A DNA stretch of 64,000 nucleotides from BJGV01 sp003230615. Its GTDB lineage: Bacteria; Pseudomonadota; Gammaproteobacteria; Burkholderiales; Nitrosomonadaceae. A program made the position numbers and the translations under genes. Location of the stretch: NCBI GenBank assembly GCA_963663215.1, contig OY760140.1, positions 682,001-746,000 on the forward strand, in the 5' to 3' direction. Below the pieces are notes generated by a model. The model was not told the origin of the DNA. It searched no databases and was given only the letters and a program-made list of their open reading frames with translations. This document shows positions 16,875 to 26,065 of this stretch, in pieces; position 1 is the stretch's first letter; the number at the start of each line of letters is the position of its first letter.

Positions 16875-19800
16875 TCATGCGAACGCTTCCAATGCAATCT
16901 GCTTGGCCTGGCCAAAATCATTCTTGCCACTTCCGAGTTTCGGAATTGCTTTTACATTGATTAATTTTGCAGGCCTCATTAACGGGTTGAGACCAGATTG
17001 TTCGATAAGCCCCTTCATTTCATCATGATCAATGTCACCGGCAATCAGGAGAATCACTTTTTCTCCCTTCTTGCCATCTGGGATTGCCGTGGTGAGTACC
17101 TCGATATTTTCTGGCAGTAATTTACCAATGGCGCTCTCGATAGCACCGAGGCTGATCATCTCACCACCGATTTTCGCAAAACGTGAGTAACGATCGACAA
17201 TGGTGAGGAAGCCATCCTGGTCGAGATGGCCCTTGTCACCAGTTTTGTACCAGCGCTTGTCATCCAGTTGGACGATCACATCAGCGGTTTTCTCAGGGGC
17301 ATTGAGGTAGCCTAGCATGACCTGTGGGCCACTGAAAAGGATAAGACCATCTTCTCCGGTAGGCAGCTTCTTCAGCGTGACGGGGTCAACAATACGGAAA
17401 CCACCACCCGGCAGGGGCATACCGACGGTCCCTAGCTTGTTCCCTTGCTGGACTTTCCAGTTACTTGGATCGATCCGGTCTGGGATGTTGCAGCTAGCGA
17501 CCGGGGTGGTCTCTGTGGTGCCGTAGCCTTCGTAGATCTCCTTGTTGAACTTGAGCTTGAAGGCGTCGCGTACCTTGGGGTTCAGTCTTTCGGCACCAGC
17601 CACCACAATCCGCAGTGAATCCAGCATCAATCGGTGGATATACCGGTTCTGGTTAAACAGTCGCAGAAAGGTGTACGTAGCAAAATACACGGTGGCCTGG
17701 TGTTTAGCGATGGCCTTTGCAATCGTCAAGACTTCTGTTGGGTCTGGATGGAAGACAACCGGGATACCCTCAACCATAGGCAAAAGTCCCGTTATGGTGA
17801 GACCGAAGGCGTGGAACAGAGGCAGGCTTGCCATAATGACATCTTCCTCACGCACGTCGCCAACATCCGCGATCTGACGGATGTTGGCCATGATGTTACG
17901 GTGACTGAGCAGGACTCCCTTGGGTTCCCCTTCGCTTCCGCTTGAGAAGAGGATGGCGGCGGGATGATCGATCCTGGCACGCCGGCCGAACAGTGCATAG
18001 AGTACCCTCGCTGGTAACACTTTCGTCATGATCAGAAGATAAAGCTTGGTGAACATGCCAATTTCCTCTTTCAGGTCTTCCAGATAAAATACCTGAACCC
18101 GGCTCAGGAGGTTATCCAGGTAGATGCCACGCTGTTCCAGTTTCTTGATAAAGCGTCTGGAGGTATAGAGGCTGCTAACCTCTGCATTCTCCACCGCGGC
18201 AATCAGTGATTGCAGCTTGGCCGTGTAGTTTAGGTTGACCACCGTCTTGTTTAACAGCAATACCGCCATATTGGTGATGAAGCCGGGACTGCTAGTTGGT
18301 AGGAGCAGGCCAATATTTTGCTCCTGACTGCGTCTGCGGATTAGGCGGGAGAATGCGATAACGGCGATTAAGGTTTTATGGCCGGAGAGCGTAGTTGTTC
18401 CGCTGGCATCTGCCAGGCTGGGCTCACTGCCGAGTCGTTTTGCACTCCTTAACCACGCTAAAGGAATGGGATCGAGAGTTTGCGTATAGTGTTCCCAAGT
18501 ATCGATCGATAGTTCGAGCACGCGTCTTTTCAGTTCGTCGACTGACGTATTCATAGGCAGAGGGTTGCCGAAGGCCACGATAACGTCCCCACGCAGGCGG
18601 GTGTTGCGGAGCTCCTGTAGCTTTTCACTTGAGCGTGAGAAGCGACTGCCCCAGAGGCCGCGTAAATAGAACGGCAGGATAATGCCATACACTCCTTCGA
18701 CGGTGCGTTCATAACCGCGTTTGAATTCACCCAGTTGGCCACTGCGGCTGATTGCCCCTTCCGGAAACATGCAAACGACTTCACCTGCGCGTAGCAATTC
18801 GTTGATCTGTTGCAGTGCCTCTTTACTCGGGCCGTCGGCAATTGGGATAACCTTGAAGAAATCCATGAATCCTTTCAGATACCAGCGTTGATAGAATGCC
18901 CGATCCATCACAAACCGTACTGGCCGGGGGCAAGCTATCTGAATCATTGCCCAGTCGAGCCAGCTCACGTGATTACCCAGCATCAGGACACCACCGGTGC
19001 CGGGCAGGTTTTTAAATCCCAGCACCTTGATGTGATAGGTACTGGAAAACATTTGCGCAATGACATAACGCACCAGTGACTGCGGTAGTTGGTAGACCGT
19101 ATAGAGGGCGCCTGCCAGTGCCGTGACTGCCAACAGATTAAACAGGCCAATACTGTTGATACCGAAGATGGCAAATAAAACAGTCAAACCCAAGAATCCC
19201 AGCATGACCACGTTTTGCACCCAGCTGTTGCCCGCCAGCACAGTGCCCAGTTGATCGTCCCGAGCATGGAACTGAATCAGTGCGTTGAGTGGCACGATGA
19301 ACATCCCGCCACTGGCACCCAGCAACAGAAAATCGAGGACCAGCAGGAACGGCGAATCTAGTTGTGGCAAGAAAAAAATCGCGGCAACGATACCCAGTGC
19401 ACCCAGCGGCACGAGACCCGTTTCAATGTGATGTTTCGAGGACTGTCCGGCCAGCAGGGAGCCGATAATAATGCCGAGCCCGGAACAGGCCAGCATTCCC
19501 TGAATGACGACGGTGTTGTTCACTCCCAGCGTTTCCTTGGCGAAGGCAGGAAAGGTGGCCAATACAACCTGAGAGATTCCCCAGAACGAGGACAAACCAA
19601 CGATCGAAAGCCAGATGGTTCTGTTTGCCAGAATCTTATCTAGGTTTTCCCGCAGGTAGAGGCCCTTACTGTACTGTTTTAAGTCAAAGCGCTTCTTGTT
19701 CGTTGTTGCTTCGCGGGCTGGCAGTCGCATGGCAAATATCAATTCCAGTGATGCACAAATCACCAAAATCCAGCCAAGCGGGGCAATAGCCTGCAACAAT

Positions 19801-20327
19801 TGTGACTTGTTTTCATAGCTCACTCCGGCCAGTAGCCGTTCAAAAAATACCGAGAAGGCGAAGACACCAAACAGGATGGCCACAATGGTGACAGCCTGTA
19901 CGACTGCATTGGCGGCGGTAAGTTGCTCTTTGCCTGCCAGTTCCTTGATGTACCCGTACTTTGCTGGCGAGAAGAAGGCGCTTTGTACTGCTAGCAGAAA
20001 GGTCATGGCGAAGGAAAAGTGGAACCAGCCAAGGTAGTACGAGAGAGTGATCAACAGCGTCAGAGCGACGGCAACAGCAGCGCTTACTTTCATGATCAGG
20101 GGCTTCTGATGTTTGTCGGAAAGATAGCCGGCTGGGGAGAAGAGTAGTACGAACGGCAATAAAATCAGGCCGTTCACGATGGCCGTTAGGATGATCTGGG
20201 TCTGGTCATCATAGATCTTGAAGACCGTATTCTGGATAAGGATCTTGTGTCCCAGATCGACAAAGGCGTTCAGGAAAATAACCAGGATGAATGGGATAAA
20301 GCCCATTAGTTTGAATAATTTATCCAT
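16875..20327 (-). CDS. aas: Fused lysophospholipid transporter / acyltransferase / acyl-ACP synthetase (LplT-Aas type)
   Basis: A 1150-residue three-part protein. Residues 1-410 are a 12-helix MFS transporter like LplT. About 430-620 is a PlsC-type acyltransferase with the HxxxxD box NHVSWLDW (near 450) and MFPEGAISRSG. From about 640 to the end lies an AMP-forming acyl-activating enzyme with the P-loop ILFSSGSEGEPKGV (near 790), GYGTTETTP (near 932) and YKTGDKGHLD. In E. coli LplT and Aas are separate and together flip and re-acylate lysophosphatidylethanolamine; here they are one chain, as in many other proteobacteria. A family C repeat tail touches the stop codon. The start at 20327 precedes the first helix directly. 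Confidence 0.93.
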   Translation of the reverse strand: MDKLFKLMGFIPFILVIFLNAFVDLGHKILIQNTVFKIYDDQTQIILTAIVNGLILLPFVLLFSPAGYLSDKHQKPLIMKVSAAVAVALTLLITLSYYLGWFHFSFAMTFLLAVQSAFFSPAKYGYIKELAGKEQLTAANAVVQAVTIVAILFGVFAFSVFFERLLAGVSYENKSQLLQAIAPLGWILVICASLELIFAMRLPAREATTNKKRFDLKQYSKGLYLRENLDKILANRTIWLSIVGLSSFWGISQVVLATFPAFAKETLGVNNTVVIQGMLACSGLGIIIGSLLAGQSSKHHIETGLVPLGALGIVAAIFFLPQLDSPFLLVLDFLLLGASGGMFIVPLNALIQFHARDDQLGTVLAGNSWVQNVVMLGFLGLTVLFAIFGINSIGLFNLLAVTALAGALYTVYQLPQSLVRYVIAQMFSSTYHIKVLGFKNLPGTGGVLMLGNHVSWLDWAMIQIACPRPVRFVMDRAFYQRWYLKGFMDFFKVIPIADGPSKEALQQINELLRAGEVVCMFPEGAISRSGQLGEFKRGYERTVEGVYGIILPFYLRGLWGSRFSRSSEKLQELRNTRLRGDVIVAFGNPLPMNTSVDELKRRVLELSIDTWEHYTQTLDPIPLAWLRSAKRLGSEPSLADASGTTTLSGHKTLIAVIAFSRLIRRRSQEQNIGLLLPTSSPGFITNMAVLLLNKTVVNLNYTAKLQSLIAAVENAEVSSLYTSRRFIKKLEQRGIYLDNLLSRVQVFYLEDLKEEIGMFTKLYLLIMTKVLPARVLYALFGRRARIDHPAAILFSSGSEGEPKGVLLSHRNIMANIRQIADVGDVREEDVIMASLPLFHAFGLTITGLLPMVEGIPVVFHPDPTEVLTIAKAIAKHQATVYFATYTFLRLFNQNRYIHRLMLDSLRIVVAGAERLNPKVRDAFKLKFNKEIYEGYGTTETTPVASCNIPDRIDPSNWKVQQGNKLGTVGMPLPGGGFRIVDPVTLKKLPTGEDGLILFSGPQVMLGYLNAPEKTADVIVQLDDKRWYKTGDKGHLDQDGFLTIVDRYSRFAKIGGEMISLGAIESAIGKLLPENIEVLTTAIPDGKKGEKVILLIAGDIDHDEMKGLIEQSGLNPLMRPAKLINVKAIPKLGSGKNDFGQAKQIALEAFA

Positions 20328-20445
20328 GGATGGTGGTGGCTTGTGTTTGAGATATAAAGTTTTTGTTGTATGTTTAAAAAGAAATCGGCTAATCGATTTG
20401 TCTGGATTAGTTAATATTATAGTGGGTTACATGGACTCAATTCCA

Positions 20446-20477
20446 GATGTCTGCTTTGGGACGAAAGCAGAGACTCA
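20446..20477 (+). repeat. Hairpin-family repeat, GGGACGA-loop type
   Basis: AGATGTCTGCTTT, GGGACGA, AAGCAGAGACTC: a good inner stem with a decayed outer stem. It lies in the gap between the divergent aas-like gene and the small gene pair at 20609. Confidence 0.7.
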
Positions 20478-20608
20478 GATTTGGATTGACAGATCATTTT
20501 TTCTCAATCTTAATACTTTAATCCGCTTTGCTGCTTCAAACATGTTTTTGTCGTAAACTATAAAATCAAATGTAGCACCTATCCGTTCGTCGATTTGGAG
20601 ACTAAGTT

Positions 20609-20734
20609 ATGCATGCGCTAATTATGGTAAAGCCCTACAGGTATCCTAAATTTGATGCATTACTCATAATAGTATTCTTTGGTGTGCAGGATTATCTGTA
20701 CGATTATGCAGTCATGCTTAATAGGAAAATATGA
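20609..20734 (+). CDS. Predicted 41-residue membrane peptide overlapping the next gene
   Basis: MHALIMVKPYRYPKF then a hydrophobic stretch DALLIIVFFGV and a tyrosine-rich tail. The ATG follows TTGGAG at eight bases, a good ribosome binding site, and the stop overlaps the ATG of the next gene as ATGA. That overlap is typical of translational coupling. No homologue is recognised. It could be a leader peptide or a small partner of the secreted protein downstream. The call rests on the ribosome binding site, the overlap and the hydrophobic segment. Confidence 0.5.
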   Translation: MHALIMVKPYRYPKFDALLIIVFFGVQDYLYDYAVMLNRKI

Positions 20735-21207
20735 TGTTAAGACTTTTATCAGTAGTAATAGCAATTATTCTTTTATCAGGATTTTCAATAACTGTACCCA
20801 TTAAGGGGATAGCACAATATGAAAATTCGGTAATAACTGGAGCCGCTAAAGGCTATTTGGCGGGAAATGGAGAGTTTAATATAGCTTCAAATACAAGTTT
20901 TACCTGTGAGGGAATATTTGATTATATCGAGGGCAAATCAAAGCCTGCAGTAGGTGGGTTTAAATGTGATAATGGGATGCAAGGTGACATAGTGCTATTC
21001 GCATTGAACAAGATAGGTACTAAAGGGTACGGAATTGCACATGTAAATAATGAAACATACGCGCAGTTCATATTTGGAGACGTCCCTGATTTTAAAAACA
21101 TGAGTTGGAGTACAGTCAAGGAACGATACGTCAATATGTCGCAACAAATGCAAGGACATATCTACTACTGTGAAGAGTATACAGAGACTTTAAAGTGTAA
21201 AAAGTAA
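20731..21207 (+). CDS. Hypothetical secreted protein with repeated glycine-aromatic strands
   Basis: 158 residues, signal peptide 1-20 (ending GFS or SIT). The mature part has short beta-strand-like repeats: GAAKGYLAGNGEFNIAS, TCEGIFDY, KCDNGMQGDIVLFAL and GTKGYGIAHVN. The CEG...CDNG pair resembles small exported domains in which two cysteines frame a beta sandwich. The C-terminus carries another cysteine pair (YYCEEYTETLKCKK). AGGAAAAT is a proper Shine-Dalgarno, lying inside the upstream small gene. Function unknown. Confidence 0.6.
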   Translation: MMLRLLSVVIAIILLSGFSITVPIKGIAQYENSVITGAAKGYLAGNGEFNIASNTSFTCEGIFDYIEGKSKPAVGGFKCDNGMQGDIVLFALNKIGTKGYGIAHVNNETYAQFIFGDVPDFKNMSWSTVKERYVNMSQQMQGHIYYCEEYTETLKCKK

Positions 21208-21219
21208 ACACATTTAAGT

Positions 21220-21723
21220 TCACTCAGTTGAACTAGAATCTCCTCTTGTTCCAGTTCTCTGTTGAAGAATCTCTTCAAGTTGCGCGCATATAGTCGGTGA
21301 AATTGATCCTTGGGTTGCAAGTCGCATTGCATTATCACGAACGCATTTTGCAAAACCCCTTATGCCGTTCTCATGGGCCCCATCATCATTGGGCCATAGT
21401 GTGCTGACCATTTCGGCCATAAATAGAGTTGCTAATTCTTCATCACTTAGCTCCTGTGGCCGTGTTTCACGTTCCATACGGATTAATGTGTGTGCTTGAG
21501 GCGCTGTAGCAGAAAATTCGTATTGATACTCCGTTGCAAGTATTTTAAGAACACGAGCCCTTTTTAGTAGAACAGGTAATTTAAATGCTGGGAGCACAAT
21601 TCCAAGAATAAACCACCAGCTTACAAAAATGCTGAGAGTAATAATAACTGTAACGTAGAATAGAAAAATCAAGTATTTTCTCCCAAACCATAATAGTTCT
21701 TCATGTGGCTTAGTGCTCAACAA
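21220..21723 (-). CDS. Hypothetical membrane protein
   Basis: 167 residues. Two closely spaced hydrophobic segments (residues 18-35 and 36-50) form a hairpin in the membrane. The remaining cytoplasmic-type domain has an acidic helix LSDEELATLFMAEMVSTLW and ends in a serine-rich tail. No family is recognised. It converges with the secreted protein gene, with only 12 bases between the stops. Confidence 0.5.
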   Translation of the reverse strand: MLSTKPHEELLWFGRKYLIFLFYVTVIITLSIFVSWWFILGIVLPAFKLPVLLKRARVLKILATEYQYEFSATAPQAHTLIRMERETRPQELSDEELATLFMAEMVSTLWPNDDGAHENGIRGFAKCVRDNAMRLATQGSISPTICAQLEEILQQRTGTRGDSSSTE

Positions 21724-21994
21724 ATGGCTGCATAATGTCTCTTTATTATTTATAATAACTCTGCATTTACTATAATCTTCTTCTTAATCTTCAGTTTCGA
21801 GTGCGGAAATTAATCGTTACTTTTTTGCAAAGCGAATTGGCTGATTCTAGAAGAAAAGAAATAATGACACGAATTATAGATCATGAGAAATACAACTATT
21901 ATTACTAAATGGTATCTAAGTGCGTCGGGAAGTTTTGACATGGGCGCATGGAAGCTGGTCTGTGTAAAGTGATAGGCGAATGGGAAAATAAAAC

Positions 21995-22387
21995 ATGAAG
22001 AAATTGCTGCTAACTTTATTATTGATTCTTGTAAATACTAGTGCTATGGCGGAGTGGAGTGTGTTGAGTCAGGATAATAGCGGGATTGGTATAACTGTAT
22101 ATGTAGACTTAGCTACGATTCGCAAGTCAGGTGACAAAATCAAGATGTGGGGTCTGACTGATTATAAAAGTGCGATGGAAAGTGCTGAGGGAAGGTATTT
22201 ATCTAAAAAATCTAGATGGGAGTACGACTGCAAGGAAGAGCAGATGAGATTACTTGCCATGTCGACGTATAGTAAAAATATGGGATCTGGAAAGATTCTT
22301 TTTTTGGGTAGTGCATTACTTGTATGGGATCCAGTGGTGCCTGGGAGTATTGAAGAAAAATTTTGGCGAGCGGCCTGTGATAAGTAG
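21995..22387 (+). CDS. Secreted surface-adhesin protein E-like protein, copy 2
   Basis: 130 residues with a signal peptide cut after SAMA and a mature start EWSVLSQ. The family marks are VYVDLATIRKSGDKIKMWGL, WEYDCKEEQ and the C-terminal FWRAACDK, with cysteines in the same places as in copies 1 and 3. Slightly shorter in the middle than copy 1. It lies alone in its transcription unit, with 270 bases of unassigned sequence upstream and a small hairpin downstream. Confidence 0.75.
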   Translation: MKKLLLTLLLILVNTSAMAEWSVLSQDNSGIGITVYVDLATIRKSGDKIKMWGLTDYKSAMESAEGRYLSKKSRWEYDCKEEQMRLLAMSTYSKNMGSGKILFLGSALLVWDPVVPGSIEEKFWRAACDK

Positions 22388-22717
22388 GTTTAAAGACTGG
22401 TGTTGTTAGGTGGAGTGTGTAATTACTCTTTCACTAAATGATCTAATCTGGAAAGAAATTTTCTCCAAAGCTGGAGAAAGGAGATAGGGGCGGGTACTGG
22501 ATTGATATGGGGTGGGTCAGTTCAAGATTAGGTGTTCCTCCTCTTCTCTGTTTCCACTTGTCCTCATCTCCGTACCTATTATTATCCATTAATAGTATAA
22601 AGTTGTAATCTCATAGCAATCAAAAATAAAAACAAAAATAGAAATTAGAAGAAATAAACTATATGCTAATTTCTAGATCTCTGTAATGGTTAAATATGTT
22701 TATTTAGGGGTATCATT
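22388..22717. other. Intergenic region with a small stem-loop
   Basis: A perfect stem TTTCTCCA/TGGAGAAA with an AAGC loop lies at 22460-22479, without a T tract. The motif GGGGTGGGTCAGTTCAAGAT (22510-22529) resembles GGGGTGGGTAAGTTCTAGAC at about 864, also near an adhesin-E gene but on its other side. Nothing else is recognised. Confidence 0.45.
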
Positions 22718-23941
22718 TTGAAGTTAATACGGCTATTCATCCTGATTTGTTGCGTAACCCTTCTAGGCGGATGTTCTAGATCTAGTGATGACCTCTTATG
22801 CCAAATCGAAGGCAGGTCGTTCCAGGGACTATATCCCCTGATAAAAGATTCTGCTAATACGACAAAAGTGCTGATGGTGCATGGTGTGGCTAAGCACGAA
22901 CCGGGTTACTCAACTCATGCAAGGGTTAGCAAATAAAATGGGGCTAAATCAGATTAGCAGAATCACAAAAAATATTGACCTGACTCATGCGATTGATACC
23001 GATAAAAAACTTGGCAATCTCAGAATCAAACGATTAACCAATGAAGATAAAAGCCATGAGCTAATTTTTTACGAATTGACTTGGTCAGAAATAAATGACG
23101 ATCGGAAGAAAACCTAGCTTATGATATGTCAGGTGACTATTCGTTTCATCGAGCTTCCGTAAACCAGCAGATAAAAATTATTACTAATGACTTCATTCCT
23201 GATCAGATGCTTTATGTGGGAGACACTCGCGAAGACATACTCATTTCTTTTACACAGGCGTTTTGCTGGATGGTTAGTAAAACATGGGATGACTTGCCTG
23301 TAACCGCAAATCAGGCATGTGGTGGGGCAGAATATGAATCTGCAACTATGCGTATGTATAAGGATCATTATGCATTTATAACGCATAGCCTTGGAAGTAG
23401 AATAGTAATTGATGGGTTGCAGCGCATTGCCGCACATCTGAATGTCGAGGATTTCGCAAGAAGGGGGGCATTTAGGAATATTGACAAATTTAACCAAGCA
23501 TTTAAAGAATTGCGTGTTCCTATTTTTATGCTTGCCAATCAACTGCCAATGTTTCAGCTTACTCGAGAGCCACCTGAGGTTACAGGGCAATATAATGCTT
23601 ATTGCCGTGCAGAGAGTGAGCACTACAAATCACGTACACTTAGTGAAATCGACATCATTGCTTTCAGCGATCCCAATGACATACTTAGTTATACAATAAC
23701 TAATGAATTTATGAACCGTTATTTAGACTCAAGGCTTTGTATTGATACGACTAATATTAATATCAATGTAGCCGATGTTACCGGGGTATTTGGCATAGAG
23801 TTTGCCAATCCACTGGATGCGCACAATGGCTATGAAACAGACGAGCGTGTTATTGCTCTGATAGCTCATGGAATAGGCAATAAAGATACATCACCGATCG
23901 TTAACGAAAGCTGCCGAATTTTAATAACTACGACCAACTAA
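22718..23941 (+). pseudogene. Putative lipoprotein alpha/beta-hydrolase, disrupted by two frameshifts
   Basis: Three consecutive frames read as one protein of about 400 residues. Piece one is a lipoprotein signal (LLGGC) followed by KVLMVHGVAKHEPGYST. A shift near 22912 continues as QLMQGLANKMGLNQ, and a second shift near 23110 joins NDDRK to NLAYDMSGDYSFHRASVNQ. The third piece has FITHSLGSRIVIDGL, a nucleophile-elbow-like motif with the serine in HSLGS. A second HGIGNKD segment lies near the end. This suggests an esterase or lipase fold anchored to the outer membrane; no specific family is recognised. Confidence 0.6.
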
Positions 23942-24001
23942 GTGGTCGGGCGTAAATAACTTGAGCACCTTGCGCTTTTACTTGATTCAAACGTTGTTTT
24001 T

Positions 24002-24242
24002 CTGAATATCCATTTTGGATGGATAACAGTCATTATCGACTGGTTTGTGCCCAAAAAGCAGTCATTTGTGACAGGCTACTTTTATACAATAGACGATCAC
24101 ATTTAGCATCCAAAATAATCTGATAAAAGCTAATGATACTGGGGCATTATTGGGGTATCTCTAGGTAATTAGACCTGTTATTGATTTGTTAATATATCGA
24201 TTAGTAAGGTATTTACAGATATGGGTTCGTTTCTTGCCACCG
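24002..24242 (+). repeat. Family B composite repeat with leading hairpins
   Basis: Two hairpin remnants come first, then GTCATTTGTGACAGGCTACT, GACGATCACATTTAG and TAATCTGATAAAAGCTAA. The arms GGGGCATTATTGGGGTATCT and ATATCGATTAGTAAGG lead to the tail TGGGTTCGTTTCTTGCCACC. The sequence past the tail continues into a conserved leader with a CRP-like site. Confidence 0.8.
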
Positions 24243-24365
24243 AATCAGTCAATCTTTTACTCCAAGATCATCTTTCTGTAACTTAGTGATTCTACCTCCT
24301 TGCAGTATCCAAAACTTTTTTGATGTAGCTACTAGTAGTATTTATTCTCCAATTCATAGTCATTA

Positions 24366-24381
24366 TGTGATTTAAATTACA
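24366..24381 (+). promoter_or_regulatory. CRP/FNR-like operator in a conserved leader (copy 1)
   Basis: TGTGATTTAAATTACA is a near-perfect TGTGA-N6-TCACA palindrome. It is followed by GAATTAATTTGTTAG and a GAATAAT element centred about 31 bases from the palindrome centre, where a -10 box would lie in a class II CRP promoter. The same block occurs at 38169 and, diverged, on the minus strand at 50391. Confidence 0.65.
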
Positions 24382-24500
24382 GAATTAATTTGTTAGTTTG
24401 AATAATGTGTTAAGTACAAAAGGAGAGATTGGGAAAACTATTCTTAAACTCAGCATCGTGAAGGCTGAGTTAACTTATCGGAGACTTCCAAATGTTGAAG

Positions 24501-24629
24501 ATGAAAGAGATCCTAGTAAGGCAGTTACTTGGAATCGACACATTCGTGATGTGCGTTTTCCTTATTCTTCTTGGTCTTGTTCTAGCCGGATTTGGAATTA
24601 CGCGCCGTAGAAAAGTATTAATCAAATAA
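24501..24629 (+). CDS. Small single-helix membrane protein (copy 1)
   Basis: 42 residues: MKEILVRQLLGIDTF, a hydrophobic helix CVFLILLGLVLAGFGI, then a basic end TRRRKVLIK. A second version lies at 39048-39182 with the same layout and sequence match over most of its length, which supports real coding. Positive residues after the helix predict an N-out, C-in topology. The leader upstream holds a stem AACTCAGC/GCTGAGTT (24447-24471). A longer overlapping frame in another phase is a shadow. No family is recognised. Confidence 0.6.
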   Translation: MKEILVRQLLGIDTFVMCVFLILLGLVLAGFGITRRRKVLIK

Positions 24630-24787
24630 TAAGGATTCAGGCCAAACAAAAAAGTATATGGAGAGAAGTAGCGGTAAAAATTCTCGACTAGATAAAGGTA
24701 TTTTTTGTTGTTCTAAGTTTTATTTATTTTAAGTCGATACTGTATTAATTCCTAGGAGGCATGGCAACTTAGAGGGTTACATTTATT

Positions 24788-25333
24788 TTGAATCATCTGT
24801 CTTCTTATCTTTTACTTATCTTTTTTGTTTTGGCTTTAGTGCTGATTTTTTATGTAATTAAATCGGTACAGTTGCCTATAGCTGATGAGGCTAATAAAGC
24901 TGATGATGCTGATGATGCTGATGAGGTTCATGAGCCGGATAATATTTGGCCTTTTTATTTGAAGCAAGCATTTACGAGGCCTGAGAGAGTTTTGTATCAT
25001 CGTTTAGTTAATGCTTTACCTGATCGTATTGTTCTGGCTCAAGTACATGTCGCAAGGATGCTTGGTATTAAAAAAGAATTTTATACTCGTGAATGGATTA
25101 ACCGTCTTAATCGAATGAGTTATGATTTTGTTATTTTGTCTAATGATTTTTCTATTCTAGCTGTAATTGAGTTAGATGATATATCACATGAGAATTCATA
25201 TCGTGTTATAGCAAGTAGAAAAAAAGAAAAAGCTACTTTAGCGACCGGTACTATATTTATCCGTTGGAGTGTGAGTAAATTGCCTGATGAGACCGCGATT
25301 CAAGCCACTATTGCTAATAGTTCATTTTCCTAG
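24788..25333 (+). CDS. Membrane-anchored DUF2726 protein
   Basis: 181 residues from a TTG start. An N-terminal transmembrane helix (residues 5-24) is followed by an acidic linker with DDADDADE repeats, then a DUF2726 domain. The domain shows FTRPERVLYHRLVNALPDRIVLAQV, DFVILSNDFSILAVIELDD, SH and a KEKATLATGTIFIRW end. DUF2726 belongs to the restriction-endonuclease-like fold in which the DxxxxxxExDD region resembles a nuclease core, but its activity is not established. It stands alone, 160 bases after the small membrane gene. GGAGG occurs 25 bases upstream, too far to fix the start. Confidence 0.75.
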   Translation: MNHLSSYLLLIFFVLALVLIFYVIKSVQLPIADEANKADDADDADEVHEPDNIWPFYLKQAFTRPERVLYHRLVNALPDRIVLAQVHVARMLGIKKEFYTREWINRLNRMSYDFVILSNDFSILAVIELDDISHENSYRVIASRKKEKATLATGTIFIRWSVSKLPDETAIQATIANSSFS

Positions 25334-25411
25334 AATTCCCCTTTAATTTTATCTATTAGACCAAGATCGTGAAGAGTACGAGAGTTGCTGGTTCAGGAAC
25401 GCGTTGTACCT

Positions 25412-26053
25412 TTATTGTACCTGTACAATACCTTGCGAATTAGAAAGTGTATGGATTTCGTGCGCAATCTGCTGACATAATTCTGCTAGTGCTTGGCTTT
25501 CAGCAACCGCAATAGCATCATAATATTCAGACTCAGCCTTTTTCGTAATCTTAGATTTCTTCCGTAAGATTTCGTTTCTGCCCCTATCATTCAATATAAC
25601 CCAACGCACCTCTATTGTTGCTTCTTTACCAATTACACTATCAAATCTGGTGAAATCAATCTCAACTTGATAATCAATGTGTTTAAATCGATTCCACGGA
25701 TATTTATTTATATTTTCAGTTCCCAACAAAATTGCGAGATTATCGCTCAGAACTCTTGATATATTCGCATCCAAAGGTTCCGCCCAACGATAAAATTCAT
25801 CAATGACGAGCTCATTTTCTCCATTTTTAGTAACAATCTGAGGACGCTTTACATAATCTGGAAGACTAATGGGTCCAACACCTATCGAAAGCGTATCTTC
25901 ATTTAACCTATCAGGTATTGTTTGTCCTTCTGCAAGTGGAGTAAGCACATAGAATTTTGTTGGTTTACTTGAGCACCCATTTACGGTAAGCATGCCACTA
26001 CATATGATTATTAACACAGTAGTTACTAATTTAGGGGTAGATGTAAAGTTCAT
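25412..26053 (-). CDS. pqiC: PqiC/YmbA-like outer-membrane lipoprotein
   Basis: 213 residues. The signal peptide ends at the lipobox VNGC, giving an N-terminal lipid anchor. FYVLTPLAEG, SIGVGPISLPDYVKRPQIV, DEFYRWAEPLDANISRVL and RFDSVIGKEATIEVRW are the landmarks of the PqiC/DUF330 family, which docks the PqiB needle to the outer membrane. It is the last gene of the pqi operon, 12 bases after pqiB, with an AAGGAGATATTATT Shine-Dalgarno before its ATG. Confidence 0.9.
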   Translation of the reverse strand: MNFTSTPKLVTTVLIIICSGMLTVNGCSSKPTKFYVLTPLAEGQTIPDRLNEDTLSIGVGPISLPDYVKRPQIVTKNGENELVIDEFYRWAEPLDANISRVLSDNLAILLGTENINKYPWNRFKHIDYQVEIDFTRFDSVIGKEATIEVRWVILNDRGRNEILRKKSKITKKAESEYYDAIAVAESQALAELCQQIAHEIHTLSNSQGIVQVQ

Positions 26054-26065
26054 AATAATATCTCC

